In this document: positions 11,603 through 24,515 of the stretch, piece after piece
Layout: each line of letters opens with the position of its first letter
Position numbering within the stretch: the stretch's first letter is position 1
From: Megalonaias nervosa
Taxonomy: Eukaryota > Mollusca > Bivalvia > Unionida > Unionidae
NCBI GenBank assembly: GCA_016617855.1
Contig: JAECUM010096238.1
Location: 62,001 to 126,000 of the forward strand
Direction of reading: 5' to 3'
DNA length: 64,000 nucleotides
Program-made: the position numbers and the translations under genes
The notes under the pieces: model-generated
What the model was told of the DNA's origin: nothing
Seen by the model: the letters and a program-made list of their open reading frames with translations, nothing else
The model's database searches: none

Positions 11603-12481
11603 AAATCACTGAGTTTTTCAAATAATAATAAAGAATTACAATTCACAGATGTGAAAATTTAGCAGTATGAAATTTATACAAACACCGTTTTTAACCTTCG
11701 GACGTACTGTTCCATCATTCGGTATGTAATATTTCCTATTTATTTTTCCATTGAATTTAGTCACATAATGATCTGTGACAAAGTTATTGAATATTTTAAA
11801 TCTGTGTGCGGATATTTTCGATGGAAATACTTGTATTGTGGATTCAATGTATGTGATTCGATTCACGGGTGAGTACATGGTGTTGATACTCTATTCATGC
11901 TATAGATTAGATGTGTATATATAAACTATACACGTGTATGTACAAATGCGTGGTTCTCTGAATAAAGAAATATATTATATATGCAATCTCTGTTATCACT
12001 GCAGGTGTTTTCTCATTTAATATACATTGATTTAAAATGGTAATTATGCCAATGAAGCACACGCTTCTGCACCAGTTTTCATTACCACCCCCACCCACCC
12101 CGCTAACCCTGCAAATTTGTTGGTACTGTACATGGTTGCTTATAACACGGTTCGGTTCATAACACGGTCGGGTTCTATGGCTCCCAACTACCGTTTTATA
12201 GCGGGGTCCCACTGTATTTGCATATTGTACTCAGACAATTCAACTAACAATGCATTAAGAAATTTTTAAATGCTTTCAAATTATACAAAGCAATTTAATT
12301 TTATGAATTTAGTTTGATATTCTCAGCATATTGCTTCTGTTATAACATCCTGATGACCAAGATTTAATTTTGCATTGTTCAGTAAATACCCCATCACATT
12401 TAAACAAGACAATTATTTCCAGACCTCAGGGAGTAAAATACCCAATTTATTAAATATCAAAAGCACCAAGAAATGACCTAC

Positions 12482-12549
12482 CCTGTGTCATCTGGGATAT
12501 CCATTTCTTCCATTTCAGATGTCACATCGGCAATCTCATCTTTAAGTTG
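12482..12549 (-). CDS. CYTH: Cytohesin, third coding exon (coiled coil, second half)
   Basis: On the minus strand, after the acceptor ttctgtttcag, 68 bases encode 22 codons beginning QLKDEIADVTSEMEEMDIP and ending DDT plus two bases, followed by a gtaggt donor (forward 12481-12476). The Q/R-L-K-D-E-I-A-x-V motif continues the cytohesin coil exactly where vertebrate cytohesins have R-L-K-D-E-I-A-E-V. The acidic tail leads to the linker before the Sec7 domain. No Sec7 exon (for example one encoding the G-R-K-K-F-N-M-D-P stretch) was seen between here and base 1, so the next intron is longer than 12 kb. That intron contains the pogo elements, the 49-bp satellite and the short reading frame at 7705. 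A degenerate second copy of this exon's acceptor region lies just upstream, near 12640-12720. Confidence 0.88.
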
Positions 12550-12601
12550 CTGAAACAGAAATCAGAAATATCAATACTGAGATAACTTTCTGCTTCGCAG
12601 G

Positions 12602-12637
<36 letters not shown>

Positions 12638-12638
12638 C
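12602..12638. repeat. (GAT)n microsatellite
   Basis: Twelve GAT/ATG triplets sit between cytohesin exon 3 and its degenerate duplicate. Confidence 0.97.
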
Positions 12639-14374
12639 AACGACTTCATTTAAAGATGATGGTTTTATCAATCTCATCTATAAAATGCTGAAACAGAAAT
12701 CAGAAATAACTTTCTGCTGTGAGGATGGTTTTACAACTAATGTTGCTGAAAAATAAATTTGTGGCATGAAGATGACCTCCAGCCTATCTAATACACTCTT
12801 ATCTCTAATACTGCAGCAACATACAAGTTCAAAGACAAAATTCAAACTATTTGCTCTGACCTCCATCAGATCTAATACAGTCTTGTCTCCCACACTGCAG
12901 AAACCCACAAGATCAAGGACATACAATTCAAAATATTTCCTTCAAGTTTTGAAGGGATGTTGTCTTTCCTAGTTCAGCCAGTTTCACTGCGGCACCATGA
13001 TTTTTTTGTTCCTTATCCTTCAAGCAGAATATTGTTGATATTATTGAAAATATATTTCTGTGCTGCATGGCAAGATTCAATATCACAACACTGGACTAAA
13101 TCCCATGGTCTTTCTGAGGTCTGACAAAAATCTGTTTTTATCAAGTTTCATAAGGTTTCCAGTAATAATATACATGTAAGGATCTTAGGATGTTAACATC
13201 AAAATAAAATAAAATTCATGAAAAGACCTGCAATGGAATTAGTTATCACACCAGATTTAGTTTTACTAATGCCAAAATAACAAGATCATTGCAGGTTGAG
13301 AATTATGTGTTATTCTTTTGGGATTTTCAATGAATTAATTAAAACAATTATCATGCTTAATGTTTTAACAGCTGCTTTTTATATCAAAGACATTCATACT
13401 AAAATCACATGTTAAAATGCAACTGACATTACTGCCAAGATCCACTTCAAAGATGCAAACATGTCTGACCTATTGCGATGTTCGGAATGAATAAACCTGG
13501 AAGAGCAAGGAAAGGCAATGGCTGGAGTTATTCCTAGGACTTCCTATTGGTTCATGTAACATAATCATTTAAAGTCTTAAAGGCCAGTCAGTCTTTAAAA
13601 ATGTTTGAATATATTGCAGGTCTCTTTAACAAAGAATGAACAATGTATTCAAAATTTTAACAATACAGTGGCCTCTTCAGAAGCAGATCTCACAAGAGGC
13701 TAATTCCTAATAAGAGGCTAATTCCTAATAAGAGGTCAGTATGCCCTCCATTCAATTTAGTACATTTTAATTTTTTGTCCTTTTCAAGAGAGGCAGTAAG
13801 TACTGCACTAAGTCAGTATTTCTCAAGTATATGTAAAACTTCCTTCTTTCACTAGAACACGGTAAACTGTAGTTAGGGTCTATGTCTGCCAACTGCAATA
13901 AATAATTGTACCAAACCACAGCACAGCATGAACGATACATTTTTTTAAACACATGTATATTGTTTGTAGTGGGATGGGGGTAAACAAAATACCAGTTAAA
14001 TGAATAGTAATAACATTAGTTGTTGTAAATTAAATGTTTTAAGAAGGAAATAATATAATACTGTAAGATTCATGTTGTTTTCTTTCAACCGATATTGTGA
14101 TTGATTTTATACACAAATTCAATCACAATGGTTTAATTTTGTTAATGGGCCTGTGGAATAGCATTATATCTGGCATCATGCTATAATGAGGGCATTGCAT
14201 TGAGGAATAGCTGCATACAGTAACCGATTCCTGTTAGTTTATCAGTATAAAAAGATCTGGACCCATGTAAGATCAGACTGAAAGAAAACATGTATTCACT
14301 GATCCAATAATAGCATGTTTGTTATTGGAAGTTTACTTTGGGAATACAATATAAGTGTATTAAGTTCTCATATT
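12639..14374. other. Cytohesin intron: decayed exon duplicate and unique sequence
   Basis: Positions 12640-12720 repeat the acceptor region of exon 3 (gctgaaacagaaatcagaaat and tcaatctcatct). Positions 12766-12940 hold two degenerate copies of a roughly 85-bp unit (acctccagcctatctaatac / acctccatcagatctaatac). From 12960 to 14374 nothing was recognised except two copies of gaggctaattcctaataa near 13697-13730. Confidence 0.6.
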
Positions 14375-14870
14375 TTCTTATGTATATCAGTGGTTATACT
14401 GTTGTATATCAGTGGTTATACTATTGAATATCAGTGGTTATACTGTTGTACATCAGTGGCTATACTGTTGTATATCAGTGGTTATACTGTTTCATATCAG
14501 TGGTTATACTGCTGAATATCAGTGGTAATACCATTTTGTACAGCAGTGCCTATAATGTTGCATATCAATGGTTATACATTTGTGTATCAGTGGTAATAAA
14601 TTTGTACATCACAGGTTGTACTTTTGTACCTCAGTGGTTATACTTTTGTAAATCAGTGGTTATAATGTTGTCTATCAGTGTTAAACCATATTAGATCAGT
14701 GGTTATACCGTATAGCAGTGGTTATAATTTTGTAAATCAGTGATACTACTATTTAACAGTGGTTACCCTTGTATATCAGTTGTTATACACATACTGTTGT
14801 ACAATAATTGGTTATCCTGCTATACATTGGTAGTTATAATGTTGCAAATGAAGTTTTATCAGTGATACAT
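14375..14870. repeat. About 22-bp minisatellite, more than 20 degenerate copies
   Basis: The unit tatcagtggttatactgttg is repeated with increasing divergence to the right. It creates spurious open frames (Y-Q-W-L-Y-C periodic peptides) that are not genes. Confidence 0.93.
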
Positions 14871-15119
14871 TTACAAAACCAATAAAAATATTATGCAGTA
14901 TCTGTAACAGTATCATCACCAATATCATCCACAAAATCTGAAAACAAAATACAGCATCCTTATTCCAAAACAGTTTGTAAAATATGAGGGGAAAAATATA
15001 TAACTGTCTCTGGTGCTATGTCATCGCGAATTTCATTACATCACAATGGCATTCAAATTTCCAGTTTTTATCAAGGATTTCTCTGACTGAACTATTGACA
15101 TTCAACCTTTTTTAATGTT

Positions 15120-15545
15120 TTACATTCAGTGATGTGCTATAATGAATAATATACTGTTATGAACAACCAGTCTCAGTATGCATGAATCTACTGGGTTTAA
15201 TACACTATACTGTTATGAACAACCTGTCTATATACAGGGTTTAATACAATATACTGTTATGAACAACCAGTCTCTATACTGGGTTTAATACAATATACTG
15301 TTATGAACAACCAGTCTCAGTATGCATGAATCTACTGGGTTTAATACAATATACTGTTATGAACAACCAGTCTCTATACTGGGTTTAATACAATATACTG
15401 TTATGAACAACTGGTCTCAGTAGGCATGTATCTCCCAGGTATAATGCAATATATTGTTATGAACAACCAGTCTATCTACTGGGTTTAATACAATATACTG
15501 TTATGAACAACCAGTCTCAGTATGCATGTATCTACTGGGTGTAAC
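15120..15545. repeat. Minisatellite with alternating unit lengths
   Basis: About eight copies of aatatactgttatgaacaac + cagtctc, some followed by agtatgcatgaatctactgg and others directly by tatactgggtttaata. Long and short units are interspersed, showing unequal exchange. Confidence 0.92.
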
Positions 15546-18030
15546 AAAATAACTGGGTTGGATTTCAGATCCACAACAGAACACTTTTGATGGTGATAGA
15601 AATACAATGTTTATTGATGTATGACTTGAATGAGAAAAGAATTATGATTAATATGTGCATGTATAAGATCCAAATATTGAGCAAATTAACATAATCCGCA
15701 CGAACCTAATAATGCAACAAATATAAATACAAATAAATGGCCTTTCACAGTACAAGGACAAAGGCGAATGATTCCCAGTAATTTCACAAGACAAAATGAA
15801 TGATGTGTTGTACTCAAAATAGTAAAAAATGATGTGCTTCACTCATATAGTAAAATCTATTCACTCAAATAGTGAAACTGATAGAATACTAAAAATAAGT
15901 TGACTGGAAATTCCCAAGGTCACCAAAACATGAACTTTTTATTGGTATCTGGCAGATCTCCACCCATGGCTGTAGAGATCTGGTATGAATCAGATTGGCA
16001 TAGAACTTAACAACTGAGTAATAGGTGTTAAGATTAATCCTGACACAAAATGGACCAATAAAGACTCAATATTTTCCTTTAAGATTTGGATGCCAGTACA
16101 AATGGTGTCCACAGATTAACAGTCAAACCCTTGTCTATCTTTTTTCAGAGGGCATCTACATAATTTACTGCAGGGCATCTATGGTAGGTCTTTCTTTGCA
16201 CCTCTTTGTTTACAGATTTCAACACATCCTGTGTGGATTCCCCAGGTGTCCTGTCAGGGCATGAATTAGCTGTATAGATGATGAAGAACTCTTGCCCTGG
16301 TGAGGGCCAGAGGTCACCTGGCCATTTAATCTAATAGCCCTATATATCTACACATGGTAACAATATATCACTTCAGGTTTTGCCACTGTTAATGTAATGT
16401 ACATGTATGTCGGTTGCATGAACTTTGCAATAATGCAGAAATCTTTTCATACATGTATATAGAATTTATCCAGGGGGAACCTACTACATAGGTTCTCAAA
16501 AGAATTCCTATATTAGGTTCCATATTCTCAAAACAATGCCTGTATCTGACTCTATATTCTTAAAAATAAATGTCTATCCTGGCCCCATATTTTTAAAATG
16601 ATGCTGATACCTGGCCTGATATTCTTAAAAAAAAAATGCTTATATGTAACCATATGTTCTTAGGAAGATGCATACAGATTACCCCATATTCTCAAAAAAA
16701 AGGCCTATACAGTGTTGCACACAAAGCGTACGTTCACAAGTTTCCAGAATTTGTTTTGCCACTTTTCCCCAAATACCGACCCTATGTCCCATCCTCGTTT
16801 TCATCAGAAAAAGAAATGAAACATAGGTCTAGATTAGTGGATAGCCACCATGTCTCTGTTGGCAATGCTCAGATTATAAAGCTTAAGATCACACTCTAAT
16901 TTAAAACAATGTATCTAGCAATGACAGATTCGAAGATTGTGATAGCTGGCCAAGTGTAAAGTGTTTGATAACTATGACTTCTAGTGTAACATTTTTTATG
17001 CTATCAATATGGTATGGAAGATTTATTTTATTATAAAGATGGCAAAAATGACAAAATTTATGCAAATTAAACACAATTTGTCACGTAAATAATGATTCAT
17101 TAGTTTGGAAAGAAAATTAAGCAGTCCTGTGCATTTAATATAAATGCTATTAGATTATTAGTATGCAATAAAGGTAACAGCAAGATCCGAAAGGAAAACT
17201 CCATGGTGCAGCACATTTCAGGTTAGCTGGATAATGTTTTCATCAGTTATTTAAGTACATGATAAAGCTTTTACTGTAATATATGAGGACAGGGCACATC
17301 ACAGAAGTGTAGGTGGCAAAACTATTGACAGTTTTATAGAACTATTAGTGCATTATCAACTCATCATTTTCATTTGACCCTCTAAAATGGTGCATGTCCC
17401 ATGGATCTGGAGAGATGGGGACACAGTGACCCCTGCCCTTGGAATGAAATGCACAACACTGACTATACCTGGTCCCATCTTCTCAAAAAAATAATGCACA
17501 TACCTGACCCCATACTCTCAAAACAAAAATGCCTATACCTGACCCCATCTCTCGAAACAAATATGCCTATACCTGACTGCATACTGTCAAAATAAAAATG
17601 CCTATACCTGACTGCATACTCTCAAAACAGAAATGCCTACACCTGATTGCATACTCTCAAAATAAAAATGTCTATACCTGACTCTATTTAAAAAAAGGGC
17701 TTTGACAGGCCACATATTCTTTTTTTGTGTAAAACTCAATCTCATCCTTAAAATTTTTTAGTCCGTAACTTTAAATTGAACAACATTAAATGTTTGATTG
17801 TTGCAAGCAAATGACATACATTACAACCACAAAATGAAATACATCCATTATTCACTGTGAACATGCCAATTTTCTGTTGATATTAAACTCAAATCTATTG
17901 GCTACATAAAGTAAGATAGATTGAAGCAAAATTCTACAGATATCTGAGTCTAAGTGAAAACAACACAGACAATGATCTGCCACTGTATAATGCACATGCA
18001 GATATGGACTACGCCATTTGTTCTACTGAC
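15546..18030. other. Cytohesin intron with degenerate minisatellites
   Basis: No gene recognised. Positions 16480-16710 and 17455-17695 contain related arrays of about 34 bp (aaaatgcctatacctgac + cccatactctcaaaac). The first is very decayed; the second has about seven recognisable units. The rest is AT-rich. Confidence 0.65.
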
Positions 18031-18330
18031 TACCATATATACTTGCTTATAAGTCATGTCCAACTGCAAACAACAAAGATCGTGGTCTGCCACAGTGTGC
18101 CTGCAGATCAGGGTCTGTGTTGTTTGTTCTATTGATTAATCCTAATAAACTGCACAGACCCAGATCTGCTGGCACATAATACAATGGCAGAGTTGGATCT
18201 TTATTGTTTGCAGTTAGACTAATCTTATAAACAAGTACAGATGGTACTTCTAACAAACTGCACAGACCCAGATCTTCTGGTGCTGGGTCTGTGAAGTTTA
18301 CAGTTGGACTTTAAAGTAAGCATATATGGT
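18031..18330. mobile_element. MITE family A, copy 2
   Basis: It runs from taccatatatacttgcttat at the left to agtaagcatatatggt at the right, which is the inverted end. The interior repeats gcacagacccagatctgctgg segments also seen in copies 1 and 3, some of them duplicated, which explains the greater length (300 bp). Confidence 0.72.
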
Positions 18331-18551
18331 TTGTTCTTTGTTTTGTGCACCTGCGCATTGAAAACATGCAATGTAAAAAAGCACCAACTTGGACAAAAAT
18401 CAAATGAAGTCCCTAGAGGGATTCAAGTCCGGTTCTTGTGCATGAAAGGTCAACATGCTATCAACGCGATGAGCGATTTACAACATGAAAATAAAATAGT
18501 TTGATCATAAAAAAGCAGTTATGGAATGAAAATACACTGTTGTTTATTTTG

Positions 18552-18800
18552 TTGTTGTTGTTGTTGTTGTGGGGCTTAATGCCATTTTTCAGCACACAAT
18601 AGGCTATACATGGTGGCCAGTATTAATGGTGGAGGAAGAAACCGGGAAATCCACGGAAAGAACCACAACCCACGAGAAGCTACTGGCAAGCTTTCTCACA
18701 TATCCACATTCGCCGAATCTTAGACTCGAACCAACGCAGACAGAGGTGAGATGGCAGTAATCTGTAATGGAGAGTGCTTTAGACCACTCGGGGCCCTTTG
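18552..18800 (-). mobile_element. tRNA-headed SINE, family 2
   Basis: On the minus strand the head reads gagtggtctaaagcactct (A-box region), then gttggttcgagtct (B box). A roughly 130-bp body follows and ends in ggcattaagccccac and a (CAA)n tail at 18572-18552. The tail and the box spacing are typical of a retroposed tRNA-derived SINE. A head-only relic of the same family is at 19920-20008. Confidence 0.8.
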
Positions 18801-19919
18801 TTTATTTTGGAAAATATACAAAGGCCAATCAAAATTTAAAGTGTGGTTACCTATTATAATAGACCCAACCCTATAACTTTTTTTATCACATATGCAACAA
18901 AAAGATCAGTACCAACCATGCCCAGGTTTTCGCCAATGAACTGGTAGATTAAGACTGGAAACTGAACAAACACATGCTGGACAAAAATGTACAAAAAAAA
19001 GTTGTGCCAACTCTTCCTACCCTTATTTTTATATTGTTAGCAGAAACACAGAATTTGTGTTGCATGACTGTCAAGTAGCATAGAAAAAGAAAAATAACAG
19101 GATTTTCATAACTTGGGTCCCCCTCTTAGACTGCTAAATTTCAGTAACACTGCCTGCATATCTCACAGAGGTACAAAATTTAGAGAAGAAAATTACCTTG
19201 GTGTCACAACTGGGGTCAGACTGAGTAAAAAACAAAATTTAGTGTTACAATGCAAGGTTAAAATATTTGGGGGTTAAATGAAGTTAAAAAGAATATTACA
19301 AGTGTCATACCTTTTGTTTGGGTCTCAAAAGTTGTAAGACTACAGGGACTGGTTAACATTCACTGAATTTGCACCTTCAGATAAAAAAATCCAGAAGAAA
19401 ATTAAGTTTGGTAACAAACAATCTGCAGGTGAGTTACTGGAAACTTAATTTAATCATATTAAATAATGGGTCTGAGAGATTGGGGTAATGAACTTTCTGA
19501 TAAAACTCACTTAGTAATGTGGCACTCAACATTCATTCTGCACTGCTTTATCATTCAAATTAATTACAGCACTTTTACATTCAAACCTGATGTTAAAAGG
19601 AAGGAACCAGGTAAACCAATCTCCTCTAGTGAATTCTGGAATTCATGAACTCTCAGAGCAAACTCAAAGCCCTGATTAACTACCCTTCGCATCTGGTGAA
19701 TTCTGCATGTCTATGTGATAGAGTTCTATTTCAAGAACTGCTTATCAGTTATTTTACATGTGACCATCAGGACTCTGAGGAATAAAGGGTTGTTAATGTT
19801 CTTGCTGTGGAACCTGGAAGTAAATTTTGTCTGCAAGACATAAGTAGAAATGTTTTCATAGAACACAGATGCTCTACCTGACCTAAATGCCAAACTTATC
19901 CAAAGTCTTCCAGACAGGC

Positions 19920-20008
19920 AGATGGACAATCAAACCCACGCAGCGAGAGGTGAGATGGCAGAGATCTGGAATGTTGACTGCTTTAGACTACTCAAGGCCC
20001 CTATATGT
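19920..20008 (-). mobile_element. SINE family 2, head fragment
   Basis: The segment matches the head of the SINE at 18552-18800 (gcagcgagaggtgagatggcag; tgctttagactactcaaggccc) but lacks body and tail, so it is a truncated or decayed copy. Confidence 0.7.
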
Positions 20009-20360
20009 AGTAGTTTATGCAACACAGATTGCAAGCATGTACTACTACATAACAGCATGGGATGGTAACCTTCTCCACCGCACCCCCACAAAAGTGGGGG
20101 ACATTTGCACAACAGGTAATTAATAATTTTATGAATGGAAAACAATGAGATGGGCAAGAACTAGTAGCAATACTAACTGTAATGACAGTGAAATATATTC
20201 TACAGTATAAAGATCACTCAACGAACCAAAACATGTTATTTTTTCTTACAGTTGTTCGCTATACAGGGGCAAATATGTATAAATACTCAAAAGATATGTA
20301 TAGATGCTGTTCTTTGAGCTGTGTCAATAAAGGCATTATTTCATGGTATTAAAAACTTAC

Positions 20361-20434
20361 TTGTATTTCTTGAATGAGCTTGCGTTTCCTTTCTCTGATA
20401 TTGGCCAGGAGCTCTTGTTCTGCTGTTGTGAGAT
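20361..20434 (-). CDS. CYTH: Cytohesin, second coding exon (coiled coil, first half)
   Basis: On the minus strand, after a tcttccag acceptor, 74 bases encode LTTAEQELLANIRERKRKLIQEIQ, of which the core is EQELLANIRERKRKLI. The exon stops at a consensus donor, gtaagt (forward 20360-20355). It aligns from memory with the start of the vertebrate cytohesin coiled coil: the acidic Asp-Leu-Thr, then E-L-x-x-I-R-x-R-K, then x-x-I-Q, with the exon boundary after the same Gln. In cytohesins this coil mediates dimerisation and binding to adaptors such as GRASP/tamalin and CYTIP. The incoming phase (two bases of a split codon) fits the exon at 35064 and the outgoing phase 0 fits the exon at 12549. The introns are about 14.6 kb before and 7.8 kb after. 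This is the strongest evidence for the family call. Confidence 0.88.
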
Positions 20435-22270
20435 CTGGAAGACATGTAACAATACAGGACTGAGAGTGGGCACCTCTGTATTGGCACACAAATTTCATTA
20501 GTTATGAAAATAAATCACATGTAATAGCACATAATCCTGTAACAGTTTTCAGAACATGAATTGCTGCTATGTCTCCATAACAAAGGAACTGCATATTTAC
20601 TGAAGCTATAACCTTAATCGAAACTACTTTTGAGTGAATAAAATTTGAAACACAAGTATTATTGACATTCACAGCACCCTTAACAGGTACCAAAAATATT
20701 GGTACAAGAACATTTAATGTGTAATAAAGATGAATCCCAAGAATTCACAAATGTACATATTAAACTCTACTCCTAGTTAGTCACTTCAAAAAAGAAGTAG
20801 ATCTTTATCCAAAACAGTGGGAATATTATCAGCCAAATGGCTGAGACCAGATCATGGGAAACACTCACAAAAGAACTGAAGTTCATTTCACTGGCTGTTC
20901 ACTATGTTCAAAAAGTCTGTTTTCATTATTCCCACAGCTATAAATAGAACAGACTGTGCCTATCAGCTGCCACAGCTCTGAAGCAACAAAGCATGGGAAC
21001 CAGTCTGGAATACAGCAGCTGCTCTCTTACAAATCACACCAAATCCTGAGTCACTTTGTTACTGTATATACTGACATGATGGTTGTTCTTTTTTGTGAAA
21101 TAAGCATGAATCTTGATCTGCTAGAAAATCACCCAAATATCCACATCTTTATCTTACACACCAATCAGTATATTTCTGCTTGCATTTAACATCAGATTTT
21201 GTACCATTTCCAAGTTGACACAAAGACCAAAATGAGATTCATGTAGCCTGCAATCTTACTTAAATTTACTACATGCATAACTCATTCATGAATGAAGTAC
21301 AGTATCGTACATCATTTCCTTTAGGGTTTAAAAAAACCTACAACATCTGTTACAGATTTCAGGTGATAGAAGAATATAACCAAGTCTATTGGTCAATTTA
21401 TAGTGGGCTGGAGTTGGGGCATATACCTGTAACATGGAATCAACCCTGTATACAAACATGGTTTAAATATTAACTTATACCAGTAAATAATTTAAGCTCT
21501 GTTCATAGAAGAATGTGGACATAAACCAATCTCCCAACCTCCAAAGATTTATCCAATCACAGCATTTTTACTGGTAAAATAGCTTAATTCTCCAGTGTAC
21601 ATGCTACTTCCATTACATTCAGGTAATTTGGAGAAAGGGCCAACACTTGGGCTTGACAACAATGTACACTTCTAATGAAGAAATCAAAAAATTTACTTTG
21701 TACCAGCATTGTTGATTGAAGTGTCTCTGAGCAGCTCAAAAGCTATAGTTAAGTGTAAATTTTATATTATTTTGCTCTTTCAGTTTTAAATCTTACTTAC
21801 TGTCTTCTTAAGATTTAATTTCACGTTTTGATTTTCTATAGATCTTTTATTTATCAACCATTTGTCCATCATGGAAATGACAATTAGCGGAAATGACGAA
21901 TGGAAAAACAGGCATGCCCCTAATATGAGGTAACGTAAGATAAAACATCTGTAATTAAGATTAATTCCCATCTGACGAGTCAGGAGTGCTTTATATAAGA
22001 AGTGGGGACTTTCTGGATGGTCAGCATTAAGTAATTTTTTTAAACTAATCAGTTTAATTAAAGAGATTGTTTATGTACATGTATTTTTCAAGAATGATGA
22101 CAGTGACAAAACTGGATGATGCACATGTATAGTTCCCCAAGAGTTCTGTAAATATTACCATTGCAAAGTGCATCACTGCAAAGATTGGATGCAAAGAAAA
22201 TTTAAAAATTCTACTTGTTCAGTAAAAGAAAGATACATCTGTCTCAAATGACAGAATTTTATTGTTAATG
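20435..22270. other. Cytohesin intron, nothing recognised
   Basis: Short open frames only, without domain or splice framing. No repeat of note was seen. Confidence 0.5.
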
Positions 22271-22488
22271 TACTGTATATACTTGGTTATAAGTCGAGTC
22301 TAACTGCAAACAGCAGTGCCCAATCTGCCGTGATATAATGCAATGGCAGATTAGGCACAATATTGTTTGTTCTACTGATTACTTCTAGCAAACTAACAGA
22401 ACCAGACCTGCCAGTGCAATATACAATGGTGAATTAGAGTCTGTACAGTCTGCAGTCAGGCATGACTTGTTAGCAAGTACATACTGTA
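22271..22488. mobile_element. MITE family A, copy 3
   Basis: The inverted ends are tactgtatatacttggttat and agcaagtacatactgta (complement tacagtatgtacttgct). The internal taactgcaaac and cagaccc/ccagacctg segments are shared with copies 1 and 2. Confidence 0.72.
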
Positions 22489-23319
22489 TGCATGGATGAA
22501 TTAGAAAAGAAATTGAAAACAATTTAGAAGAGTATTTACATGCAATTTGTATATTATCGTCACTGTCCGTTGGAAAAATGTACACCATGTACATTAAGTT
22601 TTGTTGACCTGTGCTTAAACATCAAAATTATTCTGTAACAAGTAATAAAATCTGGTTCTGAATAAAAGTAAAATGTTAATATCATCTGTTTTCATGGATA
22701 AACATACTGATTTTTTTTTTCATCAACAGTGCCCAGGGCAACCACACATGCATGAACATTTTACATATACAATCAATGTCAGATGGCACAAAAGTATGTT
22801 ATAATTTTAACGTCATCTGAGAACTCGATCTTTGTTATATTACCATTTAGGATTGTCTAATTAACACAAAGCCCATAACCTGGTATCATATATAGAAAGA
22901 GTTTTTAGGTGTTTACAATCTTGTTAAAATTCGATAAAATATGCGACGAGAAATGGCTATTTTATAAATATAAAAAAGAAAAAATATTGCAGTACCGGGT
23001 ATGTCCTAATCTGTGGCATCTATTTTTTTCCAACTGTGATAAACCTGTTACATGTTCTTAGAGTACAGTACTTGTCAGATAGATTTTAAAGTTGACTACT
23101 AATCACTCACTTACAAGCTGTGTTGACACTAGGGACTGACAAAATTGCCAAAGGCACACTTGGGACAGCCAAAATCACCCATGGCAACCAAAATATTTAA
23201 ATGGCAATTAAGTTCAGTAAAACAACACGCATGTATCTGGCAACCACAAACTTAGGGGCTTATGCTATGTGCAAATTTTTGCTGGAAGTTGCCGAAGTCA
23301 CTAATTTAACATATATAAC

Positions 23320-24515
23320 CAAGGCTGTATGAATGATGGAAGGGTCAACATTTAACTAACTTAAGTATCCAAGGCTGTATAAATATTGGGAAAATCTACA
23401 TTTCATAAGATTAACATGTCTGGAAGGGTCAACATCTCACAAGTTTAATGTGTCCAAGACTTTATAAATCATGGAAACAAAAGGTCTACATTTCACAGTT
23501 TAATGGGTCCATGGCTGTATAAATGATGGAAGGGTCTACATTTCACAAGTTTAACATATCCAAGGCTGTATGGAAGGGTCTACATTTACCTAGTTTTACA
23601 TATCCAAGGCTGTATGGAAGGGTCTACATTTCACTAGTTGAACATGACCAAGGCTGTATGGAAGGGTCTACATTTCTTGGCAAAGCATCTTGTAGGATTG
23701 CATGACACAATGTACAGCAACAAATCCAAATTTTGTTTATTAATTTTAAAATAAAACTTTTAGTGAAGGTGGGGAATTTGAAAGGAAATCCTAGTCAATA
23801 ATGGGCAATGACTTTAAATGTATAGGAGCAAACTCCAATATGGAAAATTCCTAAGTGCAACCCTTTTCTGATTTTCTAGATAATCATTATCTGAACTTTC
23901 AATTTAACATCTACATGTATGTGTAATTGGAAACTATTAATGCCAGACTAGCATAAAACACATATAGAATAAAGCTGTTGTTTCAGCATGGGTTTCATTA
24001 ACTATATTACTCCCACTGTTTATGCACTGTAGTTATCAACTGGAGTGCCAATCTCAATAAGAGCCAACACTATAGGGACTATTTACCTGAGAAATTAATC
24101 CATGACCTGACAACATGAAAGGACTATTTACAAAATAAATTAATCAGTGACCTGACAACTTGAAAGGGACTATTTGCTGGAGAAATTAATCCATGCCCAG
24201 ACAACAGGAAAGGGACTATTTACCAGAGAAATTAATACTTGACTTGACCACATGAAAAAGACCATTTACTGGAGACATTAATCCAGGACCTGGCTATTTA
24301 CTGGAGAAATTAAGCCATGACCTCACAACAGGAAAAGGGACTATTTACTGGAGAAATTAAGCCATGACCTCACAACAGAAAAGGTACTATTTACCAGAGA
24401 AATCAATCCATGACCTGACAGCAGGAAAGGGACTATTTACTAGAGAAATTAATCCATGACCTGACAAAAGTAAAGGGGCTATTAACTGGAGAAATAAATT
24501 CATGACCTGGGATCT
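23320..24515. repeat. Two adjacent degenerate minisatellites
   Basis: Positions 23320-23690 repeat 'aaggctgtatggaagggtct acatttcac' with a period of 42-60 bp. Positions 24060-24515 repeat 'gggactatttactggagaaa ttaatccatgacctgacaaca' with a period of about 55-60 bp, about eight copies. Both are in the cytohesin intron. The short sequence between them is unique. Confidence 0.88.

Larger units (their letters stand above)
8671..12214 (+). mobile_element. Pogo/Tigger-like DNA transposon, copy 1 (interrupted by a nested element)
   Basis: The termini are inverted: cagtgggaccccgctata at 8671 and its complement ending at 12214, each flanked by TA (8669-8670 and 12215-12216), the target duplication of Tc1/mariner/pogo elements. 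A sub-terminal block (ggctcccgaaatttc near 8738; cggttgggagcc-type sequence near the right end) recurs in copy 2 at 27528-29514. Without the 1650-bp nested insertion at 8905-10554 it would be about 1.9 kb. It keeps scraps of a transposase reading frame at 11232-11602 but lacks the catalytic core, so it cannot move itself. Confidence 0.88.

Noticed and set aside
1..12400. Sec7 or PH exons of the cytohesin gene
   Set aside because: I looked for minus-strand sequence encoding conserved Sec7 stretches such as GRKKFNMDP and saw none; they are presumed left of the window.
14315..14694. Plus-strand frames with repeated Tyr-Gln-Trp-Leu-Tyr
   Set aside because: They derive from the 22-bp minisatellite.
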